The notes: generated from the letters alone by a model not told the origin. Counted from the first letter of the stretch, positions 22,014 through 34,699 are shown. The stretch: DNA of 64,000 nucleotides from Larix kaempferi (GCA_027924585.1 BSBM01000779.1:14681501-14745500), one strand, 5' to 3'. Translations and numbers: made by a program.

Positions 22014-22950
22014 GTTTGATCCCTAAACCCATATAAATTATTATTTGTCAGTAATGGACAAAATATGCAAATACATTGCATACAATGTACGAAATACCAA
22101 CCTCTTATTACATGGATATTTGTTTCATGTGTGGTAGGTAGTGATATCAATCTGGGTTGAGTTACATTAAGTTCTGAAAATCTAAGAGATTTAGGATTAA
22201 GAAGAATCATGGTTCAAAAACATATGCTAAAAATTCAAATATAAGTATCATGAATTATGAAATTAGACGTGAAATATTAAAATTAAGACAAATAGGAATA
22301 CATTGTATCTGAAATAAGACATTTATTAATGTGCATTTTTAATAATCACTATTTGTTTCCATGCACGTATTTTTTAATGTTTCTATGGCCCATCAGTGGC
22401 TAGTGGTATTGAAGTCAACTTATGAAAATGTATTTTGCTACCAAAATGGAAATGGAGTTTGTCTCATCTATTTGTGTATGTGTACTGCATGTTGAATTCT
22501 TTGAATTCTTAGGGTTCCATGTGTATTTAAAAGTATATCCTTGACAAAGCAATAGATCTTAAAATATGTAAGTGCACTTTGTGATGCAAGTCCATGGTTG
22601 AAGTTCTAACATATATCACTTTTAATTGCTAACTTGTAAATTAGTAAGAATGTGCCTTATGTTTATTAGTTGAATGTCTGATTTGCATTTCTAGAATGGT
22701 GTGCATGTAAGTAATAATGAACAGTTCTATTAATATTTCATTTTCCAATAAATTTCATTCTTAATATTCTTAGCATAATATGATCTTTAAATTTATGTAC
22801 TCACATGTGTCTGGGTAGATCCAACCTCTGAATTCCATGGCCTTTCTCAAAATTCATACTTGGTGAAGGTTAAACTCTGAAGTTATTGGATTGTTGGTTA
22901 TTTTTAAAAGGCTTGTTTATTTACCAACTAACTGTCCCCTTGTATCACCC
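22014..22950. other. No gene seen
   Basis: Intron-like DNA after the AP-2 donor. The next AP-2 exon, expected to begin near KAMRALQYFP, is not visible. Confidence 0.5.
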
Positions 22951-23850
22951 TTAGGAAAATCGAGTCCACCAACAATCTCACCATCAATCATGTTTCCTTC
23001 CCCTCCAAATCATCGACATGCGAAAGGTATACTTCCTTTCTTTTAAAAGATCTTTGAGATGTATTCTGAGTATAATAGTAGCAAAATTTACTAAGCACGA
23101 CCTGCTTATTGCATTGTTAGGACCCTCTGCTTCTGCTACAAACATTGCCCCTTCGGAATCACCTCAGATGACACAGAGGATACCTTTGGCACCATCTCCA
23201 TTGGTATTTCCTCCCCCCTCCACCTACTAAAGGTATGGAAAGTACATAATATATTTTGCTATTCTTTGAACATTCATTCTGTTATCACGAGTTGAATTTA
23301 TCTGTAATTTTTATCATTTTATTTGCAAATAAATTTACTCCATGCATATAAGATTAGGCTGCTTAGATTTCACCTTATTTCTGTGTATAAAGAATCAATA
23401 TACATTATGTGTGACTAACTTGATGCATTCTTTGTACATATTGGAGTTCAATAGCTTGCACTCAACCATTGACTTCTACTCCTGCTGTTGCACCATGTGG
23501 CTATGTATATCCAATGCAAGTGGAGCTTGAGCTTGGGGTGACACTTTATGCCTTTTTCCCATTTGTTTCAGTGTTGGCTGCATAGATAGCAGCAAGAATT
23601 TTCTTGAAACAAAGCCAAGTAAGGATAATGGGAGCAAATGCAGATGCCCAAGATCGAGAAAAGACAATTGTGATTCTTGATTTGGTACCACTCGGAGAAA
23701 AAATTGACAATACAACTACATTCTAGATTTTTGGGAGATTTTGGCAAAAGAAGGTTATCATTAACATGACCCTTTTTGGTGACTATTGGGTAATCTTTGT
23801 TTCTTACCTAGGTATGTGACCATTTTCTAGAATTTGGCAAGATGGTGTTA
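22951..23850 (+). pseudogene. ALE2-like receptor kinase ectodomain fragment
   Basis: Two proline/serine-rich exon pieces come first: SPPTISPSIMFPSPPNHRH at about 22960-23020 and GPSASATNIAPSESPQMTQR at about 23121-23180, followed by PSPLVFPPP. From 23474 one frame then reads PAVAPCGYVYPMQVELELGV, then KQSQVRIMGANADAQDREKT, VILDLVPLGEKIDNTT and VIINMTLFGDYWV. In-frame stops lie at 23583 and 23724. The order of a Pro-rich stalk, CxxVYP, LVPL..K.DN.T, then LFGDY fits the extracellular half of ALE2-type receptor-like kinases, which act in epidermis and cuticle formation. The transmembrane and kinase exons are missing. The family call rests on motif order and has not been searched. Confidence 0.6.
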
Positions 23851-23889
23851 ATTGTTGGAAATTTTATTCTGATATCAATCCATAAGGAA

Positions 23890-24399
23890 TTCTATTTGAG
23901 GGTGCTAGTTCAATGGTAGAGCACCTGCCTTATAGGCAGGAGGTTGGTGGTTCAATTCCTCTGTGCCCTTTATATATTCTGAAACCACTAAAAATAGATA
24001 AATGACCAAAATTTGCATATAAACGACCACCAATACAACATGAGAGATAAGTGACCAAACAAATGATCAAAATATGCATATAAATGACCACGTTTGTGTT
24101 GGTGATTGCTGGTAGCAAATTAGCGGTCATTTATCACATGACAAAAAATGTGGTCATAAATTTGGTCATTAATTGTGATAATTAATGACCAAATATATGA
24201 CCAAATTAATAACCAAATATACGACCAAATATATGACCACAAGATAAGCTATGAATGGCCAAGCTAAATATGACCACATTTTTTGTCGCGTGATAAATGA
24301 CTACTAATTTTCTACCAGTGGTCACCAACTCAAAAGTGGTCATTTATATGCAGTTTTTGGCCATTTTTTTGGTCATTTATCTCTGATTTTGCACTAGTG
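23890..24399 (+). mobile_element. tRNA-headed fold-back element, copy 2
   Basis: Same structure as 11852-12335: ttctattt, tRNA-like head, accacta, aaatgacca modules, a palindromic centre, and the terminal gcactagtg. It is 26 bases longer, mainly through an extra palindromic piece (aatgtggtcataaattt and ggtcattaattgtgat) in the middle near 24147-24180. The flanks do not resemble those of copy 1, so the tRNA head and the body have moved or been copied as one unit. Confidence 0.7.
23899..23969 (+). tRNA. tRNA-Ile(UAU)-like cloverleaf in a repeat, copy 2
   Basis: The acceptor AGGGTGC/GTGCCCT and the D stem GTTC/GAGC are kept. The anticodon stem CCTGC/GCAGG is perfect, with loop CTTATAG (anticodon UAU). 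The T stem GGTGG/CCTCT is weakened by mismatches, and the B box has one change (GGTTCAATTCC). Compared with copy 1 this copy has the better anticodon arm and the worse T arm, so the family ancestor had both intact. Confidence 0.5.
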
Positions 24400-25795
24400 T
24401 CTCTTCTTCTTTGCAACATTCTTGAGAGTTTGATTGTGAATTTGTTACAGTTGCTAGATCCCTTGCAGATTATCACATTTATTTTGTTAAACATTCATGA
24501 TCACATAACACCTTGGCATGATTTTGGTTAGCAATCCCTCACTCGTCCTTACATTATTTGATCAAATTTACTTCTACCTCTCTATATGTTAGGAACAAAA
24601 GATACTTCTTTTAACAATTATTTTTTTATCTCACATTGAGCCCTTGTATTCTTCAAGATAGCACTTTTTATCCCTAACTCCTTAGTCTTTTGCAATCTAA
24701 AGAGATTTTAGATAGCATTTTTTCTAAAACTAGTATTCTTAAAAAATGAATGGCCTATATCCTTTGATAATGTCTTATCACTTAGGTGTATTCGTCTTAT
24801 ATCCTCTTTTGCTTTACTCACATTGTCTATATGGATATTTATGGATAAATTTACACATTGGATGGATTAATCCAATCCATTTATATTTCTTTGTCCTATG
24901 CGCACTAACAAAAGCCTCACCTCACTTGCATTTGGACCACTTTGGTTACTTTATCTAAAAAATTCTTGTTCATTTGGCCGGTCTTATTATGATTCACATG
25001 GGATCCTTGACATTCTTTAGGGTAACACCTTTGACTTTTAGTACTTTTTCTTTTAGATAAAGGCCCCTCTTGTAATGTCTCACTTAAGATATTTTATACC
25101 ATAAACTCGTGTATAATGTATTTGAATACCACTTGTCATTTTTAATGTCTTTGATCTCCACTTTCCATTTTTAACAGGTGTGCAAGTCATTTCTCTTCTT
25201 ACTTGGGGCACACAATCTAGGTGATATATTCCCTGCTTACTTGTGGAACACCATCTAGGCGATATATTTGGGTTGCATTTGTATTGAGATTTTATCCTTG
25301 CTGCACACTTCTGGGAGGTAGAAGCTTCAGTGTGTTATTTTATATCACAATGGTAATTTGTATCTTACATATTCGTGTAGCTTTTTAAGATTTTATGGGT
25401 TATATGTGTTTCTTTTAATTCATATTATTCATTAAGTTACGTAGTGAATAAATAAATAATAAAGAGACGTGTAAGGATTTCATTTTAAATAACCCATATC
25501 ATGACCAAAAATAAAAACCAAAACTCAACTAAAAGGAAAAAATGGGGAATTTGGTTGGTTTGCGGAAAAAAATGGGGAATTTGGTTGGTTTGCGGAAAAA
25601 GCTATGTTTTTCGTTGACTACATGGAGTTTCTAGGAAATTTCACGATGGCATGTCACATTTTTCCTTCAATAAGCATCACTCAAAGCCAAAATAGGTAGA
25701 AAAGAAAATTATCTTTGTGACTGCCGCAAAAGCTTGGGGTTTTCACCTAGGTTACCTATCTATGAGGAATTGACAAAAAACATCAATGAAACTAT
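24400..25795. other. No gene seen; short tandem duplication
   Basis: AT-rich, with hydrophobic chance frames (24746-24958). A unit of about 31 bases (aaaatggggaatttggttgg through tttgcgga) is repeated head to tail at about 25534-25600. The 3' end of this stretch carries the left target-site copy of the SINE (25782-25795). Confidence 0.55.
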
Positions 25796-26016
25796 AGCCC
25801 ATGGGGGAAAGCTTAAGTGGTAAAGATGATAAGTTGAAATTGGTTGTAAATGGAAGGTCACGTGTTCAAATCCCCCTAGACTTACCTGTGCGCCATGGTT
25901 CGGGCCCTGTGGATGCACCTAGGGGTATATTGGTAGAAAGATTGGACCCCTAGACCTCGTGTCATGCGAGTACCATCCCAATCCTCATTGTTGATTCACA
26001 TAGTATTAAAAAAAAA
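25796..26016 (+). mobile_element. tRNA-type SINE with target-site duplication
   Basis: An element of about 221 bases with a Pol III A box (agcttaagtgg, 25810-25820) and B box (gttcaaatcc, 25864-25873) ends in an A run at about 26007-26016. It is flanked by atcaatgaaactat (25782-25795) and atcaatgaaactac (26017-26030), a 14-bp target-site duplication with one mismatch. The tRNA-like head, A tail and target duplication together define a SINE mobilised by LINE machinery. It has no relation to the tRNA-headed element above. Confidence 0.88.
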
Positions 26017-26030
26017 ATCAATGAAACTAC

Positions 26031-27004
26031 AATAATCATGTATGGATATGATTGGAAATGGCCTTAACATTACAAAGAATAATAACATTCATCCCTATAA
26101 TGGTTTCCAAATTTGGTGTTGGTGTTTTAATATCACCAACATGTACTGAATGTACATACTTAGGGGTTGTGTAATATCATGAGTACTAGATCACTTGGAA
26201 ATATGACAACATAACCTTTCTATTATGGATATAGAATGTGTTTTGGAATTCCCTTGAGGGTTGTATTTATAAGATATAATGTGGGAAATTCCTAGATCTA
26301 ACTCCAATGTGAATGATCATGTTTTCATTGATGACTTAGTGGGGAAGATAAGCATTTAAGATCAAATCAAATATTATTTTTTCCAATAATGGTTAGGGAA
26401 TGATGACCTTCAATGACTACACTTTTTTGGAAGGTGCACATAAGTAAAGAGTAATCAAATTATGGTTTTGAGACCCTGTCATGGTTTTTTATGATTTTAG
26501 TGTGATGCACCATTGCCAAATTTCAGAAAAAATATGTCCGATGAATGTTATGGTCAACTTTTAAATTTCCTTATGTTCTTGGTCATATATGATGTGAGTG
26601 ATGGAAATGGGGCTAATATTTCCATAAATTATGTACAATGATGATGATTTTCATGACAAGGTAGGTGAGAAAAATTAGGTTGTTAACGTTATCCTTCTAG
26701 CCATACCACCTCTCCCTTTGTCTTAGGATCATCTAAACCTTTCAAAAGATGTGTTTTATAATCTCACCATCCTCTCTAAATTGTTCCATTGAATCTAAGG
26801 ATGCAATTCTTTTTTGCGTCTTCAAGAGAACTATTTATAGTATACCCTCTAGACCTTCATCGATGTGTACCTCATTTCTCATGTAATAAATTACATCATC
26901 TATTCATCATTCCCTTCATTAATTACTTGATCAAATATGATTTGTATAAGTATATAAGAAGAAAACTTGTAAACATTTCTTACCAACTTGGTTGTAAGGA
27001 AATT
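26031..27004. other. No gene seen
   Basis: AT-rich DNA with no domain-bearing frame. The open frame at 26789-27031 overlaps the start of the repeat region and looks accidental. Confidence 0.5.
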
Positions 27005-28885
27005 TTGTCTCAGCTCAAGCCCCTACCCTAGTTGAGGTGCTAGTGGAAGTAGAATGATGGATGGCACATTAGGAAAACTTGGCTAAGGGTGCACAAAAAG
27101 TCTATATTCCTTAGTTTCCTTGGTGATTGACTGGTGGGTGGTAGTTATGAGATAGTTAATATGGAAGTTGATAGTGCATTGGCTAGAAGATTTAAGGATT
27201 GCTAGCTAAGTATGAGTGGATGACTAGTGAAGCTACATACTGATCTTTGGTAGAGGATGATGCATGAATATAGTAATGTGATGGATTGTGTGTTATCTAT
27301 GTTGTGTCAATACCATTAATGAGTGTATTGAAGATTTGTTTAAATTATTGGTGAAGTAGGGACATCATATTCAAGTATTGTCAAGTGTTGTCCTACATGG
27401 ATGACAACATGGTCCCCCATTGGGCATTGAATTGTTTAAGTGTAGCTAGCTTAGGAGAAGAAATGGTGTAGCATTGCTTTTTTTTGTTGGAAATGGTGTA
27501 ACTTTACCTATGGTGAAAATGAGCACTCAACATTTTTCTCACTCTAAGGTACCTAGTTTGGGTTATATTAGGACATGTTGGTTAATAAGCATAATCTAGG
27601 TGATACTTGTGGTTAACAACCATGCCCAACTAGTAAGATCACATATATATGCCATGTAGTAAATAGGTTTCTGGAGTGATAGAATATGCTCAAGTGGAAT
27701 GAAAAATGTAGACTTGTGATAATGATATTGAATCCATGCTTGAATGTGCCAATTAAGGAAGTGTCTCTTCAAAAAAAAACCTTTCATTGGAGGATCTAAT
27801 AGAGCCACATTGATAGGGACACCAATAACTTAAGTGGAGAAGAATGTAATGGATTTTGGTGTGATCGCAAATACCTACCCTACTTTAGGTGCAGTGATTG
27901 TGGTATGACAGATGGTGCACCAGGAAAACTTGGTGAAGGTTACACCAACATAGATCCATCTTCAACCTGAATCTCTTAAGCACCGAGAGGGATGCAATTT
28001 CTTGAGGTGTAATTTTTTTTCTTGATGTGTAAACAAGATTAAGATAAAAAAATTCAAATAATAGTGAGGATGATTGGATTAGCATAATGTATATTTAATT
28101 TTCATTAAAACATATGTAACTTTTTTAAGCCAACATGTTTTTTTTATTTTTTTATTTTCTATTATTTTAATATTATTAAAATATGTCCTCTTACATAACG
28201 TTATGTGACAACATCTCCCTCATACTGGGTTGTAAGCACCTCGCTACTCTCGGTGCAACAACAAATTTACATGTTTTGGTTTCCTTGGTGACTAATTTGT
28301 GGGTCGAAGTTGTGAGCCGATTAGGACATAGTATTAGTGCATTGGATAAGAGGACTAAGGATTCTTTAGTCGAGTAAGGGAGAATTACCAATAAGGCACT
28401 AAAAAGTAGGATTTGATAGAGGATGGTGTGATCTAGCAATGTGATGGATTGTGTGGCCCATTTTCTATGCCAGTCATGTTAATGAGTGTACTAAAAGTAT
28501 GTGAATGCTTAGTGAAGCAAGGGCATGATCTTCATGGACTATATAGCATTGATATACATGGATGATAACATGATCTTATCTTGATCAATCAATTGATTAA
28601 GTTTGACCATCTCGGGGGAGAAAATGGTGCACCATTTCCTATGGATGGGTGGTGATGGTGTAGAATTATCCACATTGAAAATGAGAACCCAACATTCCAC
28701 TAACTATAAGGTGCCTAGGTTTGGTTTAGTCATTACATGTTGCTAAAGTGTAGTCTAAGTGATACTTTTGGTTGATGGCCATGCCCAACTAGTAAAATCA
28801 CACTAATTCCATGTAATGACTGGGATTCGTAAGTGGTATGGGATAATCAAGCGGAACAAAAATTCTAGGCTTATAACATTGGTGC
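27005..28885 (+). repeat. Old, diverged direct repeat pair
   Basis: The segment at about 27085-27735 and that at about 28230-28885 share order and many words, such as tggtttccttggtgact/tagtttccttggtgatt, agtgcattgg, gtgatggattgtgtg, catgcccaactagtaa and atgccatgtagt/ccatgtaatga. By eye they are roughly 70 percent alike. A third partial match to 27005-27060 lies at 27876-27945 (taccctact.taggtgc...ggaaaacttgg). No coding frame survives in either copy. It may be an old tandem duplication or two copies of one repeat family. Confidence 0.6.
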
Positions 28886-28919
28886 TCTAGCATTAATCAC
28901 ACTCCTCCATGCTCCTATA

Positions 28920-29375
28920 TGTTAGGATATTTAGACACTTAGGAGTTAGTTAAGATCAACTTGTGTAATATATCTGTTAGGAAAAGTGTGTTTCTTTAGT
29001 ATGTGTTAGTATGCATTTGAAATATTTAATCCGACGGTCATGATATGTTCTAGACATAGAGTGATCCGACGGCTCAACTTCTCTTAGATCATACCTAACC
29101 TTGATTTGTGGTTTAACACCCGATTGGTCCATGATCTCTATTTAAAGAGCATGGAGGGTCATTATCTAGTTGATCGATTATGAGAAGCTCATTTGTAACT
29201 TTCTTTCTTTGGATAATAAATTGCTCCGTAGAAGCTATTTGGCCAAGGCCGTGGAGTGTTTCCTCTAGAGGGTTTAAACCACGTCAAAACATCAGTGTAT
29301 CGATCTATGATCTGTTTGTGTGAAGTGGTTGCTCTAGGTGTTCGGCCTTTTGGGAGCACCCTGTGTACCCGAACA
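28920..29375 (+). repeat. Solo LTR with perfect 5-bp target duplication
   Basis: It begins TGTTAGGATATT and ends CCCGAACA (TGTT...AACA inverted ends), and is 456 bases long. It is flanked by ctata on both sides (28915-28919 and 29376-29380). A TATA-like ctatttaaag lies at about 29138 and a possible polyadenylation signal (aataaa) at about 29215. No internal element sequence is attached on either side, so it is the product of LTR-LTR recombination. No match to the other LTRs in this window. Confidence 0.88.
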
Positions 29376-29380
29376 CTATA

Positions 29381-32300
29381 TGGGATCATGTCCGTAATAT
29401 TACAATACTTGGGGCATCTCTCTTATATCCCCCCCTCCAAGGGCCCTTATCTTCATAAAAAAACTATTTAGTGTTGTTCTAGTTTCAAATTCATCTCCTT
29501 TTGGACAACTAGTAAATAAACAATAAGTCAAATGTCCCTCATACTTACTCACCCTCTAGTCTTAACTCTATGAAATTCTAGATGCATGAAATCATCCTCA
29601 TTTCATTGTATCTCTAAATATGTCTCCCAATCCACATCCATGTCTTGAAGATGAGAAGCATCCATTAACAACTTCCTCCTAATAACCTCTTGGGGTATGA
29701 CCCTAATATCCCACCAAATTCCATTTGCATAATTCAACCTCACCTCTACTAGTTCTGTCTACTTTAGCGGTAGGATTTTATCATATACCAAATATAAAAA
29801 CACCATCAAAGTATCATCACATTATGTGCTACTCTATGAATATATGAGAACTAGACATAGATGATCATAGTTAAAAAGTATTCTCTAGTCATGCATCCAC
29901 CTCTTTAGGCATCCTCAGTCATTCCCTATGTAAAAAGTGGAAACAATAATGTACTTGGTCTCTAATGCAATTAATCCACTATGAGTCTCTTGAGGGTCAT
30001 TCCAAGCCCTATGTTATCATAGTCCAAGGGCTCTATAAGCACCATGATGTATAATTTTTTGTAGGTGCCCCCAATATCCAATACACATCCTCTAGGTTTC
30101 TAATCACCATCTCCATTAAATTGAATCTAAACTATGCGGGCTCTTGCGTCCTAATATTATAACAACTCCTGACCTACCACATAGTCAAAGTAAACTTTGT
30201 GTGCCTAGGTAGCCTTCCATAAGTTACACTAGCTCAATATACTCATGTACACTAGTGTGATTACTTATTACACCTCCCACACCCCATAAGGAACAATATC
30301 CTACTTGGCCACCTCTCATATGATTTCCCCCTACTTTCCCTCGTTGTACTGCACCCATAAAACACATCGTAATGCCTTCAACTAGTTTATTTTTAACTTA
30401 GACAATTCAACTTTTTCTACTCTAGTATCATTTCCATTTCCCCCTCCCTCTTATTTTCCTTTCTATTTCTCCCATAGTGTAGGTTACCTTAGTACCACCA
30501 TAAATTCCCTCTACCTTCTATTGGATATAGTCACAATTCACAACTTCCCCTAGAAGATTGCATGTCCCTATGGTTTGTCACAAATTATAGTCATGACTCT
30601 ATGGATACAACTGTTGGCTCATAAACTGTGCTTTAGCTTTTCAAGATAGACACAGGTTCTGCGTGATTCAGGGAACCAACAAAACCCCCTTTTCACCTGC
30701 AAGAATGTTTTCAAGCATTAGTCTCATCAATCGACATATTAACAAAGAAAATGTGGGTTAAAGAAAGTAAGTGTTGAGTTTATTTCTTCCTTTCCTTTAC
30801 ATGGTTAAAGGCAGCTTGCAGCGAGCATAGTGACCATGTTCTCCAAGTCGCAGCATCCAGTAAGCCTTGGTGTGTCGGCTTTTAGCACTGAGAATATTTT
30901 CCTTATACCTTGGGAAATAAACAGAAGAATGCCATTAACAACGGGCATCGTCTTACACCCAAAAAAATTACAGAATCTCCATGAAAATGGCAGAGCCTCT
31001 GCTCTAGAGCTTACAGACCAAACGGATGTACAATAATGAAGGATATAGACAAAACAAAGACACATTAAACCCTATCAAAACCCTTGAAATCTCAATGCAC
31101 ATGTGGATGACCGAGATTCATTCTCGAGCGAGCCATTAAAGGTTTGGCTGCGCTATCAACTCACAGCTAGAGTGGCTCTAAATTTGCAAACCAACCAAGT
31201 ACAACCATCAAACTATTTAATGCATGACCCTTTAAATAACATAGCTTTATTTATATGGTTTTCAAAATTCAAGGTTCGACTATGGTATAAACCTTATAGC
31301 CCCAACTACGTATAAATATTGAAATCAATGCAAAAACCTGGGTATGGCTTCCAAAATAATGCACGACTATGGTGTAAACCCCATAGTTAAAAGTTTAATA
31401 TTTAAAACAAAACTTTAAAACCTTGTCATATGAAACCTTGCGCTCAATGTCCTAGGGTAAGCCCTGGATCCCCAACACCTTATTACATGGAATCATGCGA
31501 CAAAGACTATACCCTTAGTCTCCCTTCCATGTCCTCTTACAAACCTTGCACCATGCTTTAGAAGTTAAAGCAAAGTTGAAAATCGAGACTTAATCTTAGG
31601 GCTAAGCAAGGCCTTTGCAAACTAATAACACGAACAAGATATAAAGAATAAAAACATCACCTTCGAGTATGTCGGCAGCTTGCCGCTAACCTTGTAGGCA
31701 TCCACAGTAGGTGTGGCCTGTCATATAGCAGTTTTAGAATTATGTAAGTGACTTTGAAAAGTAACGACAATTTATGCTGCAATAACTATTACATGTTAGA
31801 AACATAACAATGTTTTTATATAGTTGTTTAGGTATTAAATTTTTCTATTATTATGGATTTTTTAGGTCCATGAAAAAAGATGCTCAATGAAGAATAAATA
31901 ACATAAAATATATATAACCCAAAAATTATTAAAAATATGTGAGATTCCTATAGATGTTTCGTTTTCAAAAGCGTATTTTTTATTTTTCAATTTAAATAAA
32001 TAAATGAAAAAGATTGGCGAAAAAAAATGTATATAAAATATTATTTAAATATTAATAAGCCAATTTCAAAAAATAATAAAAAAATATAATTTAAAAAATG
32101 CATGATATACCGAAAATGATATATTAAACATTGAATTATTTCACATGAACAAAATTCATTTGTTAGTTTCTTTTGTAAATTTAAAAAAATAAAAAAAACA
32201 TTGATTAAATAAAAAAAATCACGTTAAATGTCATTTAACATTTTTTGAAAAAAAAAACTTTTAAAAATACAACACAATTCCCTACCAATGTTTTTTTACT

Positions 32301-32441
32301 ATTTTGAAATTACCCAAATAATCTAAAAATATGATTTAAGCAACATAAATTACACTTTGAGCAATTCTTATTATGCGGAATTCCAAGGAATACAAAGCGT
32401 TGTGGTTGTTCCGTATATTACTCCCACATTTAACACCTTAG
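29381..32441. other. No gene seen
   Basis: A minus-strand frame at 30805-31065 (ending LTGCCDLENMVTMLAASC) has a somewhat gene-like look but no recognised domain. From about 31860 to 32350 the DNA is very AT-rich. Nothing else is supported. Confidence 0.5.
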
Positions 32442-34699
32442 TGTTGGAATTCCTCACTATGTTCTCATGATGCTTGCTATGGGATGTGAGACCATTGCTA
32501 CCATGTGTGCTCAATAACTCTAAATATTGAGGTTCCATTGCTACCATGTGTACTTAATGGCTCTAAATATTATTTGTTACCATTAATACAAAGATATTTT
32601 AGATATTACAGTTTTATTATTTTGGAAACCTCAAGTTTAGGTATGTACAAGTTCAATCAAGATATGTGATCCATCTTGACTAGTGATATTATATTTATAT
32701 TTTTGTGATTTATGATTGACTTGTGATGAGTGTAGGTTTTATTATTTATTTTTAAAATTTATATTTATAAAATAGTTGGTAAAAATCCATACACTTACAA
32801 AGATATAATAAGTTTAAGAGATATACAAAATTGTTTTGTAAATTCCGTTTAAAATATTGAGTGTTTTTCAAATTATGTTGAGCTTAGAGCAATTTTATTA
32901 TAGATGTAGTTATATTGCTTTACACATTGTTTTAAAATCAAAATGCATGTAAATAACATAAATAAAATTATTCATGGTTAAATATATGTTCATTATATAG
33001 TTATATTTTTATATACATTGTTTTAAAATCAAAATGTATGTAAACAATATAACTAAAATTATACATGACTAAATATGTGCTCATTATGGATCTCCTTTAT
33101 ATACTTACACCCTCCCTTCTTGGACCTTATTCTCCTTATATCTTTTGTTGTCTGATTGATGTGATTGTTGTTCATTGCACAAAGTCATCTTCAAGGGATT
33201 AATATTTAACTGACCTTGTAGAAACATTTGGAAGACCAACCAATGATTGGGGGTTTCTAGCAAACCCTAGGTAACATTATAGTGCATTTTTTATTCATTT
33301 GCTAATTTATTGGTTTTCATCTTTTGTCCTTAATTTGGGCTTTCAATTCTTCTTGTTTAGCCTCTTGCTTCTCCATATTCAAACTTATATATTCAATCGT
33401 CTGCCGCATGCCCTCCAATTGACTAGACATATGTCTCAACAACTTCTTATCCTCCAAATTTCCATTGGTATATTGTTCCATCTAGAATCACAAAGGCTCA
33501 CCATTTCAAGTATCATTTATCTAGATAACACAAACTTTCGATTTTTCTCAATAACCTAAATGATAGGACCATACCTACTGAGCTTAGATTGAGTCCAAAT
33601 AGTGAAACTCATATAGAACCTATCTAGAGATAGAAGAATAAAACATGGATCCAAGTCCAAACCAAAGCGAAGAAGAACAAATTACTTACTCTTGTTAAAA
33701 ATGATGAGAAATATTACACCATCAAACTAGACAGGTGGGATTTCCACACATTGAAGTAGCCCCTCACGGAGAACATAAGACTTCCAAAATCTCATTGCAA
33801 TAAAACCAAGGTTGAACACTATCCACTCATCTATTAAGAAATGCAATATAGTTCTATCAACTCCATAATAGATATCCCACCTACATGCCTAGAAACCATT
33901 AAAACCAACATATATTTGTCATCATTCAAAACTGAAAGGAAGTGTGAGATGGTGGAAGGCGTGGGGGGGGTTATACCTCCACACTCCTATGTCACCCTTG
34001 AACAACTATATTTTTCCTTGTGATTCATCCCATACATTTGAAATAGGGTATCATGTGTACATTGATAAATATAATATAAACGGTGAGTTGTGGTTGTCAT
34101 TGATGTCAAAGTGGAATTAGTGTCTATGTGCCAATTTGAAGAAGTACATAAGACTAAGTGTGTAAGACCTAAATAGCACTTAGTCATGGTACTCCAAATT
34201 TGATGTCAAAGAGGACTTAGTGTCTTTGTGTTGTGCTAGTTAGGGTATTTTTTAAGGATTCTAATATTATACTTAAGTATAGTATCATAGGCAATTATTT
34301 TGGATTGAAAAAAACATATATATAGATAGGTAGGCGAATATTAAATATGAAACATATAATTTACTACTAAAACTTGTGAATTTTGGCGAATATTATGATA
34401 AAAAACATACCTTATGTAAATATAGGCGATATTAGAGACTAAAACTGACCAAATAGCGAATTTATTTTTTGAAAAAAAGCCCAAGAAATAGCCAATTGAC
34501 AAAATTTTGCCCCTAAAAGTTTCTCTAGTGCTAGTTTGAAGAAGTTTATCAAAAATATGTGTGCAAGTATAAGAAGTGCATAAGACTCACCAAGTAATGG
34601 TACTCTGGTATGCAATGCTCACCTAGTGATGGTACCCAAGTGTGCAAGTCCTACTAAGCCAATGAACTAGTGTGCGCAAGACCCACAAAGTTGTGATAC
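32442..34699. other. No gene seen; small local duplications
   Basis: A unit of about 44 bases with ccattgctaccatgtgtgct is repeated at about 32490-32575. A unit of about 90 bases with acattgttttaaaatcaaaa is repeated at about 32905-33080. A C/G run (gtgggggggg) lies at 33961-33970. The rest is AT-rich without coding signal. Confidence 0.5.

Noticed and set aside
30805-31065. Minus-strand frame ending LTGCCDLENMVTMLAASC as a gene end
   Set aside because: It looks somewhat gene-like, but I could not tie it to a family and the opposite strand is open too; left unannotated as a gene.
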